Positions 27,983 through 36,706 of a stretch of 64,000 nt of DNA are shown piece after piece. Each line of letters begins with the position of its first letter. Position 1 is the first letter of the stretch. This DNA is from SZUA-430 sp040381215 (lineage in GTDB: Bacteria > Pseudomonadota > Alphaproteobacteria > Micropepsales > Micropepsaceae): contig JBEIHO010000001.1 of assembly GCA_040381215.1 (NCBI GenBank), forward strand, positions 62,001 through 126,000, read 5' to 3'. The translations under genes were made by a program, and so were the position numbers. The notes beneath the pieces are model-generated. The model did not search any database. It saw nothing but the letters and a program-made list of their open reading frames with translations, and was not told where the DNA came from.

Positions 27983-28750
27983 ATGACCCGCAGGAACCGC
28001 CCCGTCGTAGGCATACCATGCGACCACCGCGTGATCGGGCCCCACCCCTTCCACGCCGTGGGCGAAAAATATGTTGTGGCCGTGCGGGATGGAGCAAGCG
28101 CGATCCCGCTGCTTATACCTGTCCTCGAAGACCCAATCGCGCTGGGAGATATTCTGTCGACCGTCGACGGCATCCTCCTGACGGGTTCACCATCGAACGT
28201 ATCACCAGGCCTCTACGGCGGACCGCCTCCCCGCGACGGGGTCCTGCAAGACCACCGACGGGACATGACCACCCTGCCCCTCATCCGGCAGGTGATCGCG
28301 GAGGGAAAGCCCTTCCTCGCGATCTGCCGAGGCTTTCAGGAGATGAATGTCGCCTTCGGCGGCTCGCTTCACCAGCACCTCGAGGAACTACCTGGCCGTC
28401 TGGACCATCGCGAAGACAAGACGGCCCCCCTCGACGCCCAGTATGCGCCGGCGCACCCGATCACGATCGCACCGGCCGGCCTGCTGCATGCCGTGACCGG
28501 CAAGACGCAAGCGCGCGTCAACTCCCTTCACGGACAGGGAATTGACCGCCTGGGACCCGGGCTGGACGTCGAGGCAACGGCAACGGACGGCACCATTGAA
28601 GCAATAAGCGTAAAAGGCGCGCGCCAATTCGCATTGGGCGTCCAGTGGCACCCCGAGTGGAAGTTTTGGGAGGACGCATTCTCTGCATCCATCCTCGCCG
28701 CATTCGGTCAGTCGCTGCGGGCGCACGCGGAAAATGTTGGGGAACGGTAA
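27983..28750 (+). CDS. puuD: Gamma-glutamyl-GABA hydrolase family (PuuD-like, peptidase C26)
   Basis: This is a class-I glutamine-amidotransferase-like hydrolase of 255 residues. In the polyamine pathway PuuD splits gamma-glutamyl-GABA to glutamate and GABA. The nucleophile Cys115 is in FLAICRGFQEM and the catalytic histidine/glutamate pair in GVQWHPEWKFW near residue 222. The TAA stop overlaps the ATG of the glutamine-synthetase-like gene by one base, so both are translated together. The oxidase (PuuB) and aldehyde dehydrogenase (PuuC) of the E. coli pathway are not in the window. Another gamma-glutamyl amide could be the substrate. Confidence 0.85.
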   Translation: MTRRNRPVVGIPCDHRVIGPHPFHAVGEKYVVAVRDGASAIPLLIPVLEDPIALGDILSTVDGILLTGSPSNVSPGLYGGPPPRDGVLQDHRRDMTTLPLIRQVIAEGKPFLAICRGFQEMNVAFGGSLHQHLEELPGRLDHREDKTAPLDAQYAPAHPITIAPAGLLHAVTGKTQARVNSLHGQGIDRLGPGLDVEATATDGTIEAISVKGARQFALGVQWHPEWKFWEDAFSASILAAFGQSLRAHAENVGER

Positions 28751-30105
28751 TGGCAAGAAATCGAACCGAATTGAAGGAATGGCTCAAGGAACGACGTATC
28801 ACCGAGGTCGAATTGCTCGTCCCGGACATGGCGGGCATCGCCCGCGGCAAGATCCTTCCAACGAGCAAGTTCCTGTCAGGACTTGAAAACGACACCCTGC
28901 GACTTCCCGAAAGCGTCTTCGGCCAGATGGTGACAGGCGCAGACGCGGAAACGGACTGCCTGACCTACCAGGCGCCCGACATGATCCTTGTACCGGACGC
29001 CGACACGATCTGCGTCGTACCCTGGTACCGCGAACCAACCGCACAGGTGATCTGCGACTGCACAGACCGCAACGGAGAACCCATCCAGCTTGCGCCCCGT
29101 CAGGTTCTCAAGGAGATCCTCAAGAAATTCAAGGAACGGAACTGGAAGCCCGTCATTGCGCCCGAACTGGAATTCTACTTGGCGCAGAAGAACATCGATC
29201 CGGACTACCCCCTGCTGCCGCCAGCCGGAAAGTCTGGTCGTCCGCAAACCGGGCGACAGGCTTACGCGATCGATGCGGTCAACGAGTTCGATCCCATGTT
29301 CGAGGATGTCTACGATTACTGCGACGCGCAGGAAATCGGCATCGACAGCCTCATTCATGAGGAAGGCGTGGCGCAGTGCGAGATCAACTTCTATCACGGC
29401 GATCCGCTCCAGCTGGCAGACCAGACATTCCTGTTCAAGCGTACCGTTCGCCAGGCGGCACTCCGCCATGACATCTACGCGACTTTCATGGCCAAGCCCT
29501 ACGAGCAGGAACCGGGCAGCGCCATGCATATCCACCAGAGCGTGGTCGACCTGCGGACAGGAAAGAACCTGTTCGCCAACAAGAACGGCAAGGACACGCG
29601 GCTGTTTCTCGCCTACATCGCAGGCCTGCAGAAATATCTTCCTGCATCCATGCCCCTGATCGCACCTTACGTGAACTCGTATCGCAGGTTGGTTCGCTAC
29701 CTTTCAGCGCCAGTCAACACGCACTGGGGTCACGAGAACCGCACCGTGGGGCTCCGCGTGCCGGAGTCGGAGCAGAAAAATCGCCGCATCGAGAACCGTG
29801 TTCCCGGCGCAGACGCCAACCCCTATCTGGCGATTGCTGCCACCCTGGCATGCGGCTACATGGGCATGGTGCAGAACCTCATGCCGACAAAGCCCATGGA
29901 AGGGAATGCCTACGAGTCGATGAAGTATCAGTTGCCCCGCCACCTCCTGGACGCCATTCAGCGCTTTCGCGCCTCAGCGGACATCCGGGAGCTTCTCGGC
30001 ACGCCCTTTGTAGACCTCTACTCGGACGTAAAGGCATCCGAGCATGATGCCTACCAGCAGGTCATCAGCCCGTGGGAACGCCAGCACCTGCTGCTCAATG
30101 TCTAG
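28750..30105 (+). CDS. puuA: Glutamine-synthetase-family ligase (gamma-glutamylputrescine synthetase type)
   Basis: This is a 451-residue ATP-dependent gamma-glutamyl ligase. It starts with TELKEWLKERRITEVELLVPDMAGIARGK, the PuuA-type opening rather than that of housekeeping GlnA. Catalytic signatures are APELEFYL, the ATP/metal segment around GSAMHIHQSVVD, and ENRVPGADANPYLAIAATLACG at the C-terminal side. It would join glutamate to putrescine or another amine. It is directly coupled to the puuD-like gene. Its TAG shares a CTAG with the stop of the convergent CYTH-CHAD gene. Confidence 0.87.
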   Translation: MARNRTELKEWLKERRITEVELLVPDMAGIARGKILPTSKFLSGLENDTLRLPESVFGQMVTGADAETDCLTYQAPDMILVPDADTICVVPWYREPTAQVICDCTDRNGEPIQLAPRQVLKEILKKFKERNWKPVIAPELEFYLAQKNIDPDYPLLPPAGKSGRPQTGRQAYAIDAVNEFDPMFEDVYDYCDAQEIGIDSLIHEEGVAQCEINFYHGDPLQLADQTFLFKRTVRQAALRHDIYATFMAKPYEQEPGSAMHIHQSVVDLRTGKNLFANKNGKDTRLFLAYIAGLQKYLPASMPLIAPYVNSYRRLVRYLSAPVNTHWGHENRTVGLRVPESEQKNRRIENRVPGADANPYLAIAATLACGYMGMVQNLMPTKPMEGNAYESMKYQLPRHLLDAIQRFRASADIRELLGTPFVDLYSDVKASEHDAYQQVISPWERQHLLLNV

Positions 30106-31655
30106 CGGGCCTTCCGCAGCATCTTCATGCCGGCGAGAGACTTGAGACGCCGCCGCACCCGGCGGCGTTTTGTTGCATATCTGCGCCCATGCCAGCCAAG
30201 CACCATTCCCCCCGCCAGTGAAACAGCGGTCGCGTCATCATCTGCGCGACTTTCTGCAAGAATGGTTCTCAACTGTGGTTTGGCCACGAGCACATCATTC
30301 ATGTCCCCAAGGACATCCTGCAGGCGACTGATTTTCCTCAAAATCAAACGCGCCGACCCTCGCGCCTCAAGGCTATCGAAGAACTCGAGCGTGTAGCGAA
30401 GTTTCTTCAGGCTGATGCGCAATGCATGGAGGTCATCAGCCTTCATCTTCCCGGCCCGGCGCAAGGCCTTTCGGGATTGAAGCAGGCGACGACGGACCTG
30501 CGCACGCGCAAAGCCCTGCGCATCCGCTTCCATGTCCCGGTGCGAGTTCGGATTGGAAAGCCACGGCCGCTGCTGCATCACAGACACAAGGTCAAGCGCA
30601 AGGTTCCTGAACCGCTCGGAGGAGATCCACGAAATCGCGCCCTGCCAGGAGGCATCACGCGCCTGCTCGAGGCGCAGGACCAGCGGCTCAAACGCGTCGT
30701 CCCGCCCCAATTGCCGCGCAACGGGCAGCGTCAGCTGATTGAGAAGCACCTCCTTGTCGCGGCATGCGCCAAGTTCGCGAGCAAGATCCCGCACCTCGTT
30801 CATCAGCCCGGTGAACGGCGAGCGCTGACGCGATGACAGCAGGGAAACCGCAACCCGCAAACGCCGAAGCGCAACCCGCATCTGGTGAACACCCTCCGGA
30901 CTATGGCCTTGCGCAACCGCGTCGAGATTGTTGAGCAGATGGCGAACGCAATTGCCGATGATGGAGGCCAGCGCATCGTCTGCAGTCTGGGCCGACCGAA
31001 GCTGTATCCGCCCGGGCTTCCACGCGCCGAGCGATTCATCCTGAGCAAGCCTGAACCCACGCTCGGGCTTGGACAGGAACGACAGCGTCAACGGCAGGCC
31101 GCGGGTCAGCAAGCGCGCGGTTGCCAGCAGGTCATTCATGCCCCCGCGCACCAGCTCGAATTCAACTTCGCTGATGGCAATGCGGCGCTGGCTTTCACTG
31201 GCAAGCCTGATTTCTCCCGTATCAATCGCCGCTTCTATTTCAACATTGCGAGCAGGTGTCAGAAGCACGCGTGTTCGACGCGTATCGACTTCAAAGATGG
31301 GTTCGAGGCTGCGCCCCGCCAGCAAGTGAGTGACCTTCCAGCGGGCGCGGCTGTCGGGAATGGACGAAAGATCGGGCCGGATGCCATCAATCTCCGATTT
31401 GTACTCCGCGCGCGTGACAAGCTCTCCGGATCCAACCCTCTTCAGGGTTTGGGAATGGACATTGCCCTCCCCACGCACGCGCAGGACATAACCGGCTTCC
31501 CGGAGGGCATGATCTTCCGTGTCGTAGTAAGTCGCGCATCGGACAACCGTCGTCGCATTGCGATAGCCAGCGAAATCGAGAAACATTTCTGACTGCCGGA
31601 GCGCACCAAGGGCTCGCTCATCGCCGACGAATTTGAGTTCGGTTTCCTGATGCAT
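30102..31655 (-). CDS. CYTH-CHAD domain protein
   Basis: This 517-residue protein has an N-terminal CYTH domain (about 1-190) with the ExExK signature ETELKF at residues 4-9, and a C-terminal CHAD domain (about 210-510) rich in conserved histidines and arginines (GHSPEGVHQMRVALRRLRVAV). CYTH enzymes hydrolyse inorganic triphosphate or related substrates. CHAD domains bind polyphosphate. A polyphosphate-linked role is therefore likely. The start at 31655 is chosen because the signature then follows directly. An ATG at 31706 and a TTG at 31715 are alternatives without ribosome sites. It is downstream of hisF with a 158-base gap. Confidence 0.85.
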   Translation of the reverse strand: MHQETELKFVGDERALGALRQSEMFLDFAGYRNATTVVRCATYYDTEDHALREAGYVLRVRGEGNVHSQTLKRVGSGELVTRAEYKSEIDGIRPDLSSIPDSRARWKVTHLLAGRSLEPIFEVDTRRTRVLLTPARNVEIEAAIDTGEIRLASESQRRIAISEVEFELVRGGMNDLLATARLLTRGLPLTLSFLSKPERGFRLAQDESLGAWKPGRIQLRSAQTADDALASIIGNCVRHLLNNLDAVAQGHSPEGVHQMRVALRRLRVAVSLLSSRQRSPFTGLMNEVRDLARELGACRDKEVLLNQLTLPVARQLGRDDAFEPLVLRLEQARDASWQGAISWISSERFRNLALDLVSVMQQRPWLSNPNSHRDMEADAQGFARAQVRRRLLQSRKALRRAGKMKADDLHALRISLKKLRYTLEFFDSLEARGSARLILRKISRLQDVLGDMNDVLVAKPQLRTILAESRADDDATAVSLAGGMVLGWHGRRYATKRRRVRRRLKSLAGMKMLRKAR

Positions 31656-31813
31656 GAGCAAGGTTCTCGTCTGCAAGGCCTGGGCGATCCTCCGCACCGG
31701 CGCCATTGCGAGCAAATGTCATGTTTAATTCACAAAAGCGTCATGGACGCAGCATGTGGTATCCGACCAGCCGGTAAAACCACATGGATCAGGGTCTGTG
31801 GAAAACAACTTCG

Positions 31814-32572
31814 CTAGGCGCGAACAGGAATGCCACAGGCGCGCATCCGGGCCTTGGCCTCGGCAATGCTGGCCTCGCCGAAATGAAAGATCGAAGCTGC
31901 CAGCACGGCACTCGCGTGTCCCTCAAGGACACCCGTTGCAAGGTGGTCGACGCTGCCCACCCCACCGCTGGCAATCACTGGGACAGAAACCGCATCTGCC
32001 ACGGCCCGCGTGAGATCGATGTCATACCCGTCTCGGGTGCCATCCCTGTCCATCGAAGTGAGCAGGATTTCGCCCGCCCCAAGGGACACGACCTCCCGCG
32101 CATAGGAGACCGCATCGATCCCCGTGGCATTCCGCCCGCCATGCGTGAAAATCTCGTGACGCCCCCCCGCCACGCGCCGCGCGTCAATGGCAACGACGAC
32201 AAGTTGGGACCCGAATTTCTCGGCAGCCTCCCGGACAATCTCCCGTCGATGCACGGCCGCCGTATTGATCGACACCTTGTCTGCACCGGCAAGCAGCAGC
32301 GCCCGAATGTCATCAAGAGACTTCACACCCCCGCCGACGGTCAAGGGCATGAAACACACATCTGCCGTCCGCCGGATCACATCCAGCATGGCACCACGGT
32401 TTTCATGGCTCGCGGCAATATCCAGAAAGCACAATTCGTCAGCACCCGCAGCATCATAAGCCCGGGCCGATTCAACCGGATCGCCGGCATCGCGCAGCTT
32501 CTCGAACTGCACACCCTTGACGACCCGTCCCTCCTTGACATCGAGACACGGGATGACCCGCACTTTCAGCAT
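31814..32572 (-). CDS. hisF: Imidazole glycerol phosphate synthase cyclase subunit HisF
   Basis: This is the barrel subunit of IGP synthase. It uses ammonia from HisH to make imidazole glycerol phosphate and AICAR in histidine synthesis. The 252 residues begin MLKVRVIPCLDVKEGRVVKG, with the catalytic aspartate in PCLDVK. The second phosphate motif is VIASGGVGSVDHL. Its ATG lies inside the last codons of hisA (overlap of 7 bases), so translation is coupled. It ends the hisB-hisH-hisA-hisF run. hisE and hisI are not seen in the window. Confidence 0.96.
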   Translation of the reverse strand: MLKVRVIPCLDVKEGRVVKGVQFEKLRDAGDPVESARAYDAAGADELCFLDIAASHENRGAMLDVIRRTADVCFMPLTVGGGVKSLDDIRALLLAGADKVSINTAAVHRREIVREAAEKFGSQLVVVAIDARRVAGGRHEIFTHGGRNATGIDAVSYAREVVSLGAGEILLTSMDRDGTRDGYDIDLTRAVADAVSVPVIASGGVGSVDHLATGVLEGHASAVLAASIFHFGEASIAEAKARMRACGIPVRA

Positions 32573-33303
32573 GGGACAGTCCCCTGCAACAGCTCCAGCG
32601 CCGCACGCGCGTCGAGCCTTCCGTCATAGAGCGCACGGCCACAGATGACGCCTGTGATATTGGGATGATTGAGCCCCTTGAGTGCACGCAAGTCTTCAAG
32701 CGAGCCCACGCCTCCGCTCGCAATCACCGAAACGCGGCTGGCGCTGGCGATAAGAGCGGTTTCCTGGAGGTTCAACCCGACACCGGTTCCATCACGCGCG
32801 ATGTCCGTATAAATGACGGCTGAGACACCGGCATCTTCCAGTTGCCGCACGAGATCGACGGCGCGCAAGGTTGTCCCCTCGCCCCATCCCTGTATGGCAA
32901 CCAACCCGTCCCGGGCATCAATGCCTACAACGATGCGCCCGGGAAACAGGCGCGCCGCTTCGCGCACGAGAGGAGCATTGGTCACCGCCACCGTCCCGAG
33001 GATGACCCGGCTCACACCCAGCCCAAGCCAGTGCTCGATGGCCGGCAGCGATCGTATCCCGCCACCAAGCTGTACCGGCAAATTCCCGGCCGACAGCACG
33101 CTGCGTATCGCCTGCGTGTTGATGCTGTTGCCTGCGAATGCGCCGTCGAGATCGACGACATGAACCCAGCGAAACCCTTCCGCTGCAAAGCGCGCAGCTT
33201 GCGCGCCAGGATCCTCATTGAAGACCGTGGCACTGCTCATTTCCCCGCGCAAGAGGCGTACGCACGCCCCACCCTTGAGATCGATCGCGGGATAGACGAT
33301 CAC
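32566..33303 (-). CDS. hisA: Phosphoribosyl-formimino-AICAR-phosphate isomerase HisA
   Basis: This isomerase catalyses the Amadori step before IGP synthase. It is a 245-residue TIM barrel with the start IVYPAIDLKGGACVRLLRGE and phosphate motifs LGGGIRS and VIASGGVGSLEDL. I choose GTG at 33303. It overlaps the TGA of hisH as GTGA, is preceded by AAGGTGG, and gives the normal length. A GTG at 33312 would add three residues. Confidence 0.95.
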   Translation of the reverse strand: MIVYPAIDLKGGACVRLLRGEMSSATVFNEDPGAQAARFAAEGFRWVHVVDLDGAFAGNSINTQAIRSVLSAGNLPVQLGGGIRSLPAIEHWLGLGVSRVILGTVAVTNAPLVREAARLFPGRIVVGIDARDGLVAIQGWGEGTTLRAVDLVRQLEDAGVSAVIYTDIARDGTGVGLNLQETALIASASRVSVIASGGVGSLEDLRALKGLNHPNITGVICGRALYDGRLDARAALELLQGTVPC

Positions 33304-33956
33304 GGCCGCCACCTTGCAAAATTTGCAAGCAGCCTGAGACCCAGGGCCTGGCTCTTTTCAGGGTGGAATTGCGTGCCGATCATGTTGTCCCGTGCAACGG
33401 CCGCGACAATCCTCTCGCCATGCTCTGTCGTGGCAACCACATCGCGCTCATCCGCGCACCGAAAGTGAAAGCTATGGACAAAATAGGCATGCGATACGGC
33501 CGGGCCTGCCCCGACATGTGAAAGCACCGGATGTGGACGCTGCACCTTCAGTTCATTCCATCCCATATGCGGAACCTTGAGCTGCGACTGTCCTGTTTCA
33601 ATCCTTACGACATCACCGCCAATCCATCCAAGGCCGGCTGTCCGTCCATGCTCCAGCCCCTGGTCTGCAAGCAACTGCATGCCGACGCAGATGCCCAGAA
33701 AAGGCTTTCCGTGCCCGATCACGGACGCCTCGAGGGCACGCCTCATGCCCTCGATCGTCTCCAAACCACGCATGCAGTCGGCGAAGGCCCCAACACCCGG
33801 AAGCACGACGCGCGTCGCGCGCATCACATCCTCGGGATGCGATGTGACGATGACGTCGCAATCCAGTCCCTCGTCGTGGATGGCGCGTAGCAGCGCCTTC
33901 TCCACCGAGCGCAGGTTGCCCGATCCGTAATCGATGATGACCAGACGCTCAGTCAT
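33300..33956 (-). CDS. hisH: Imidazole glycerol phosphate synthase glutaminase subunit HisH
   Basis: This is the glutaminase that feeds ammonia to HisF. The 218 residues have the P-G-V-G-AF oxyanion strand (PGVGAFADCM), nucleophile Cys90 in FLGICVGMQLL and the catalytic His/Glu in GTQFHPEKSQ. The complex is formed with HisF two genes downstream. Eighteen bases separate it from hisB. All catalytic residues are present. Confidence 0.95.
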   Translation of the reverse strand: MTERLVIIDYGSGNLRSVEKALLRAIHDEGLDCDVIVTSHPEDVMRATRVVLPGVGAFADCMRGLETIEGMRRALEASVIGHGKPFLGICVGMQLLADQGLEHGRTAGLGWIGGDVVRIETGQSQLKVPHMGWNELKVQRPHPVLSHVGAGPAVSHAYFVHSFHFRCADERDVVATTEHGERIVAAVARDNMIGTQFHPEKSQALGLRLLANFARWRP

Positions 33957-33974
33957 GAGCCACGTCGCACGACA

Positions 33975-34568
33975 TTATCCGCCCAGACTGCCCTTCGTGC
34001 TCGGTACACGGCCTGCCTGGCGCGGGTCAGCTTCGAGCGCCTCGCGCAAGGCCCGCGCACAGGCCTTGAAGCAGCTCTCGGCAATATGATGGTTGTTCTC
34101 GCCATGGAGATTTTCAATGTGAAGCGTGAGCCCGGCATTCTGCGACAACGCCTGGAACCACTCCTTGAACAACTCGGTATCCATTTCGCCGAGCTTGGCG
34201 CGACTGAACGAAACCTTCCAGATGAAATAGGGTCGTCCGGAAACATCCACCGCACACCGCGTCAGCGTCTCGTCCATCGGGATCAAGGCCGAACCGAAAC
34301 GACGGATCCCGCGAAGCTCGCCAAGCGCCTGGGCAATCGCCTGCCCGATGACGATACCCGTGTCCTCGGTCGTATGGTGGAAGTCGATATGTGTATCGCC
34401 TTTGGCGCGCACGTGAAGGTCGATGCCCGAATGCTTCGCGAAACTCTCCAGCATATGGTCCAGGAAGCCAATCCCGGTGCTGATGTCGAAATTCCCCGAC
34501 CCGTCAAGGTCGAGGCTGACCGAAATTTCCGTTTCCCGCGTCTTGCGTTCGACAGATGCTTTGCGCAT
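33975..34568 (-). CDS. hisB: Imidazoleglycerol-phosphate dehydratase HisB
   Basis: This is a dehydratase of histidine synthesis, 197 residues and monofunctional (no histidinol-phosphatase half). The metal-binding histidine motifs FHHTTEDTGI and ENNHHIAESCFKA are present, and the start AKxxxVxRxTxET pattern is seen as KASVERKTRETEI. The start at 34568 with AAGGATG upstream matches the family. A longer frame to 34655 would overlap hslV. It is first in the his operon and divergent from hslV with an 86-base gap, the usual hisB/hslV arrangement in alphaproteobacteria. Confidence 0.95.
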   Translation of the reverse strand: MRKASVERKTRETEISVSLDLDGSGNFDISTGIGFLDHMLESFAKHSGIDLHVRAKGDTHIDFHHTTEDTGIVIGQAIAQALGELRGIRRFGSALIPMDETLTRCAVDVSGRPYFIWKVSFSRAKLGEMDTELFKEWFQALSQNAGLTLHIENLHGENNHHIAESCFKACARALREALEADPRQAGRVPSTKGSLGG

Positions 34569-34654
34569 GTAACATTCATCCTTGGGGACACCGGCACAGG
34601 CAGCCGACACCCTTTGTCTTGGAAAAGCCCTAACAATGCGCGAAGGGAGACGCA

Positions 34655-35212
34655 ATGCCGACGAATGACGCTACGTACGGCAACGGCATCTGGCGCCGGA
34701 CGACGATCCTCTCGGTGCGCAAGAATGGCCGTGTGGTCGTGGCCGGTGACGGTCAGGTAAGCCTGGGTCCTACCGTCATGAAAGCCAATGCACGCAAGGT
34801 CCGGCGCCTGTCGGGCGGGCGTGTCATTGCCGGATTTGCAGGCGCGACCGCCGACGCCTTCACCCTGTTCGAGCGTCTGGAAGGCAAGCTCGAGACCTAC
34901 CCCGGCAACCTGACCCGTGCCGCGGTCGAGCTCGCAAAGGACTGGCGTACGGACCGTTACCTGCGTCGCCTCGAAGCCATGCTGGCAGTCGCCGACAGCC
35001 AGGTAAGCCTCATCCTGTCGGGAACGGGCGACGTGGTCGAACCCGAAGACGGACTGATTGGCATAGGCTCAGGCGGCAACTTTGCGCTGGCAGCCGCACG
35101 CGCCCTCTTCCCGATGGAACTGGAAGCGGAGGAAATTGTACGGCGCTCGATGAAGATTGCCGCAGACCTCTGCGTCTACACCAACCACGAAATCACACTC
35201 GAAACACTTTGA
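34655..35212 (+). CDS. hslV: ATP-dependent protease peptidase subunit HslV
   Basis: This is the proteasome-like peptidase of the HslUV complex. It is 185 residues. The catalytic N-terminal threonine is Thr16 in RRTTILSVRKNG, so a 15-residue propeptide must be removed. This is longer than the single methionine in E. coli. The segment GDGQVSLG and the terminal TNHEITLETL are typical. GGGAG lies 6 bases before the ATG. hslU follows after 6 bases. Confidence 0.96.
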   Translation: MPTNDATYGNGIWRRTTILSVRKNGRVVVAGDGQVSLGPTVMKANARKVRRLSGGRVIAGFAGATADAFTLFERLEGKLETYPGNLTRAAVELAKDWRTDRYLRRLEAMLAVADSQVSLILSGTGDVVEPEDGLIGIGSGGNFALAAARALFPMELEAEEIVRRSMKIAADLCVYTNHEITLETL

Positions 35213-35218
35213 TCTCCC

Positions 35219-36529
35219 ATGAGCGCCCTCACCCCCCGGCAGATAGTCAGTGAACTTGATCGCTACATCGTAGGCCAGGCCGCCGCCAAGCGCGCCGTCG
35301 CCATCGCCTTGCGCAACCGCTGGCGGCGTCAGCAATTGCCCGCAGGCTTGAAGGAGGAGGTTCTGCCCAAGAACATCCTCATGATCGGGCCCACCGGCGT
35401 AGGCAAGACGGAGATCTCGCGCAGGCTGGCAAGACTTGCCGATGCCCCCTTCCTCAAGATCGAAGCGACCAAGTTCACCGAAGTGGGATATGTCGGTCGC
35501 GACGTCGAGCAGATCATTCGGGATTTGCTCGAGATCGGTATTGCCTCGGTTCGCGCCCGTCGTCACAAGGATGTGAAGGCGCGCGCCGAGAAAGCGGCAG
35601 AAGATCGCGTCCTCGACGCCCTCGTGGGAACAAGCGCTTCAGAAACAACCCGCGACGCCTTTCGCAACCGCCTGCGCAATGGCGACCTCGACGACAAGGA
35701 AATCGAGCTCCAGCTGAACGAAACAGCAGGGTTCCCGGCATTCGAGTTGCCAGGCATGCCCGGCGCGCAGATGGGAATGCTCAACCTCAATGACATGCTC
35801 GGCAAGGCCCTTGGCGGTCGCCAACGCCACCGCAAGATGAAGGTGGCCGACGCCTATGCACCGCTCATAGCAGAGGAATCCGACAGGCTGGTCGACAACG
35901 ACGCCTTGATACAGGAAGCCGTGAGGACCGTTGAAAATGACGGCATCGTCTTTCTCGATGAGATAGACAAGATCTGCGCACGCGAAGGAACCCAGCGTGG
36001 AGGCGGCGACGTCAGCCGCGAAGGGGTCCAGCGAGACCTTCTGCCTCTCATCGAGGGCACCACAGTAAGCACCAAGCACGGACCGGTGAAGACCGATCAC
36101 ATTCTCTTCATCGCGTCAGGCGCGTTCCACATCGCAAAACCATCGGACCTTCTGCCGGAGTTGCAGGGACGCCTTCCCATCCGTGTCGAGCTTCAGGCTC
36201 TCACCCGCGACGACTTCCGGCGCATCCTGACTGAGCCCGAGGCCAGCCTGATCAAGCAATACAAGGCCCTGATGGCAACCGAAGGAGTGGAGCTCGACTT
36301 CACCGATGACGGGATCGACGCGCTCGCAGATGCCGCGGCGGAAGTGAACGCAGGGGTGGAAAACATCGGCGCGCGCAGGTTGCAGACTGTGATGGAGCGC
36401 GTGCTGGAAGAAGTAAGCTTCCACGCGCCCGACAGCCGCAATGCACGCATAACGATAGATCGCACTTTCGTGCAGAGAGAAATTGGCTCATTGGCTAAGA
36501 ATGCGGACCTGTCACGCTTCATACTTTGA
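35219..36529 (+). CDS. hslU: ATP-dependent protease ATPase subunit HslU
   Basis: This is the AAA+ unfoldase that feeds HslV. It is 436 residues with Walker A GPTGVGKTE (about 57-65), an inserted I-domain with a GMLNLNDMLG segment, Walker B GIVFLDEIDKI and the sensor segment GRLPIRVELQAL. The C-terminus (LSRFIL) inserts into HslV to activate it, and this conserved tail is intact. It is co-transcribed with hslV. Confidence 0.97.
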   Translation: MSALTPRQIVSELDRYIVGQAAAKRAVAIALRNRWRRQQLPAGLKEEVLPKNILMIGPTGVGKTEISRRLARLADAPFLKIEATKFTEVGYVGRDVEQIIRDLLEIGIASVRARRHKDVKARAEKAAEDRVLDALVGTSASETTRDAFRNRLRNGDLDDKEIELQLNETAGFPAFELPGMPGAQMGMLNLNDMLGKALGGRQRHRKMKVADAYAPLIAEESDRLVDNDALIQEAVRTVENDGIVFLDEIDKICAREGTQRGGGDVSREGVQRDLLPLIEGTTVSTKHGPVKTDHILFIASGAFHIAKPSDLLPELQGRLPIRVELQALTRDDFRRILTEPEASLIKQYKALMATEGVELDFTDDGIDALADAAAEVNAGVENIGARRLQTVMERVLEEVSFHAPDSRNARITIDRTFVQREIGSLAKNADLSRFIL

Positions 36530-36540
36530 CGCGAAAATAT

Positions 36541-36549
36541 TGATCCACA
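36541..36549 (+). promoter_or_regulatory. DnaA-box-like nonamer
   Basis: The sequence TGATCCACA matches the G-type DnaA box known from the Caulobacter origin exactly. It is a single copy in the 177-base gap between hslU and the fusion gene, about 9 kb from the predicted origin. A chance match cannot be excluded. Confidence 0.3.
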
Positions 36550-36706
36550 CACCCGACAGGCGAAGGCAAAACAACAGCAAAATCGCGCTCTAAACTGTTG
36601 ATAAAGCTCGCCTTCCTGAACGCTTCAGGCTAGTTTTCGCACCTGGGCAGCGAGACCGGCCCTCCCATCCCCGGGGTTGCCGCGTCCGCTGGAATTGGGG
36701 ACGCGG

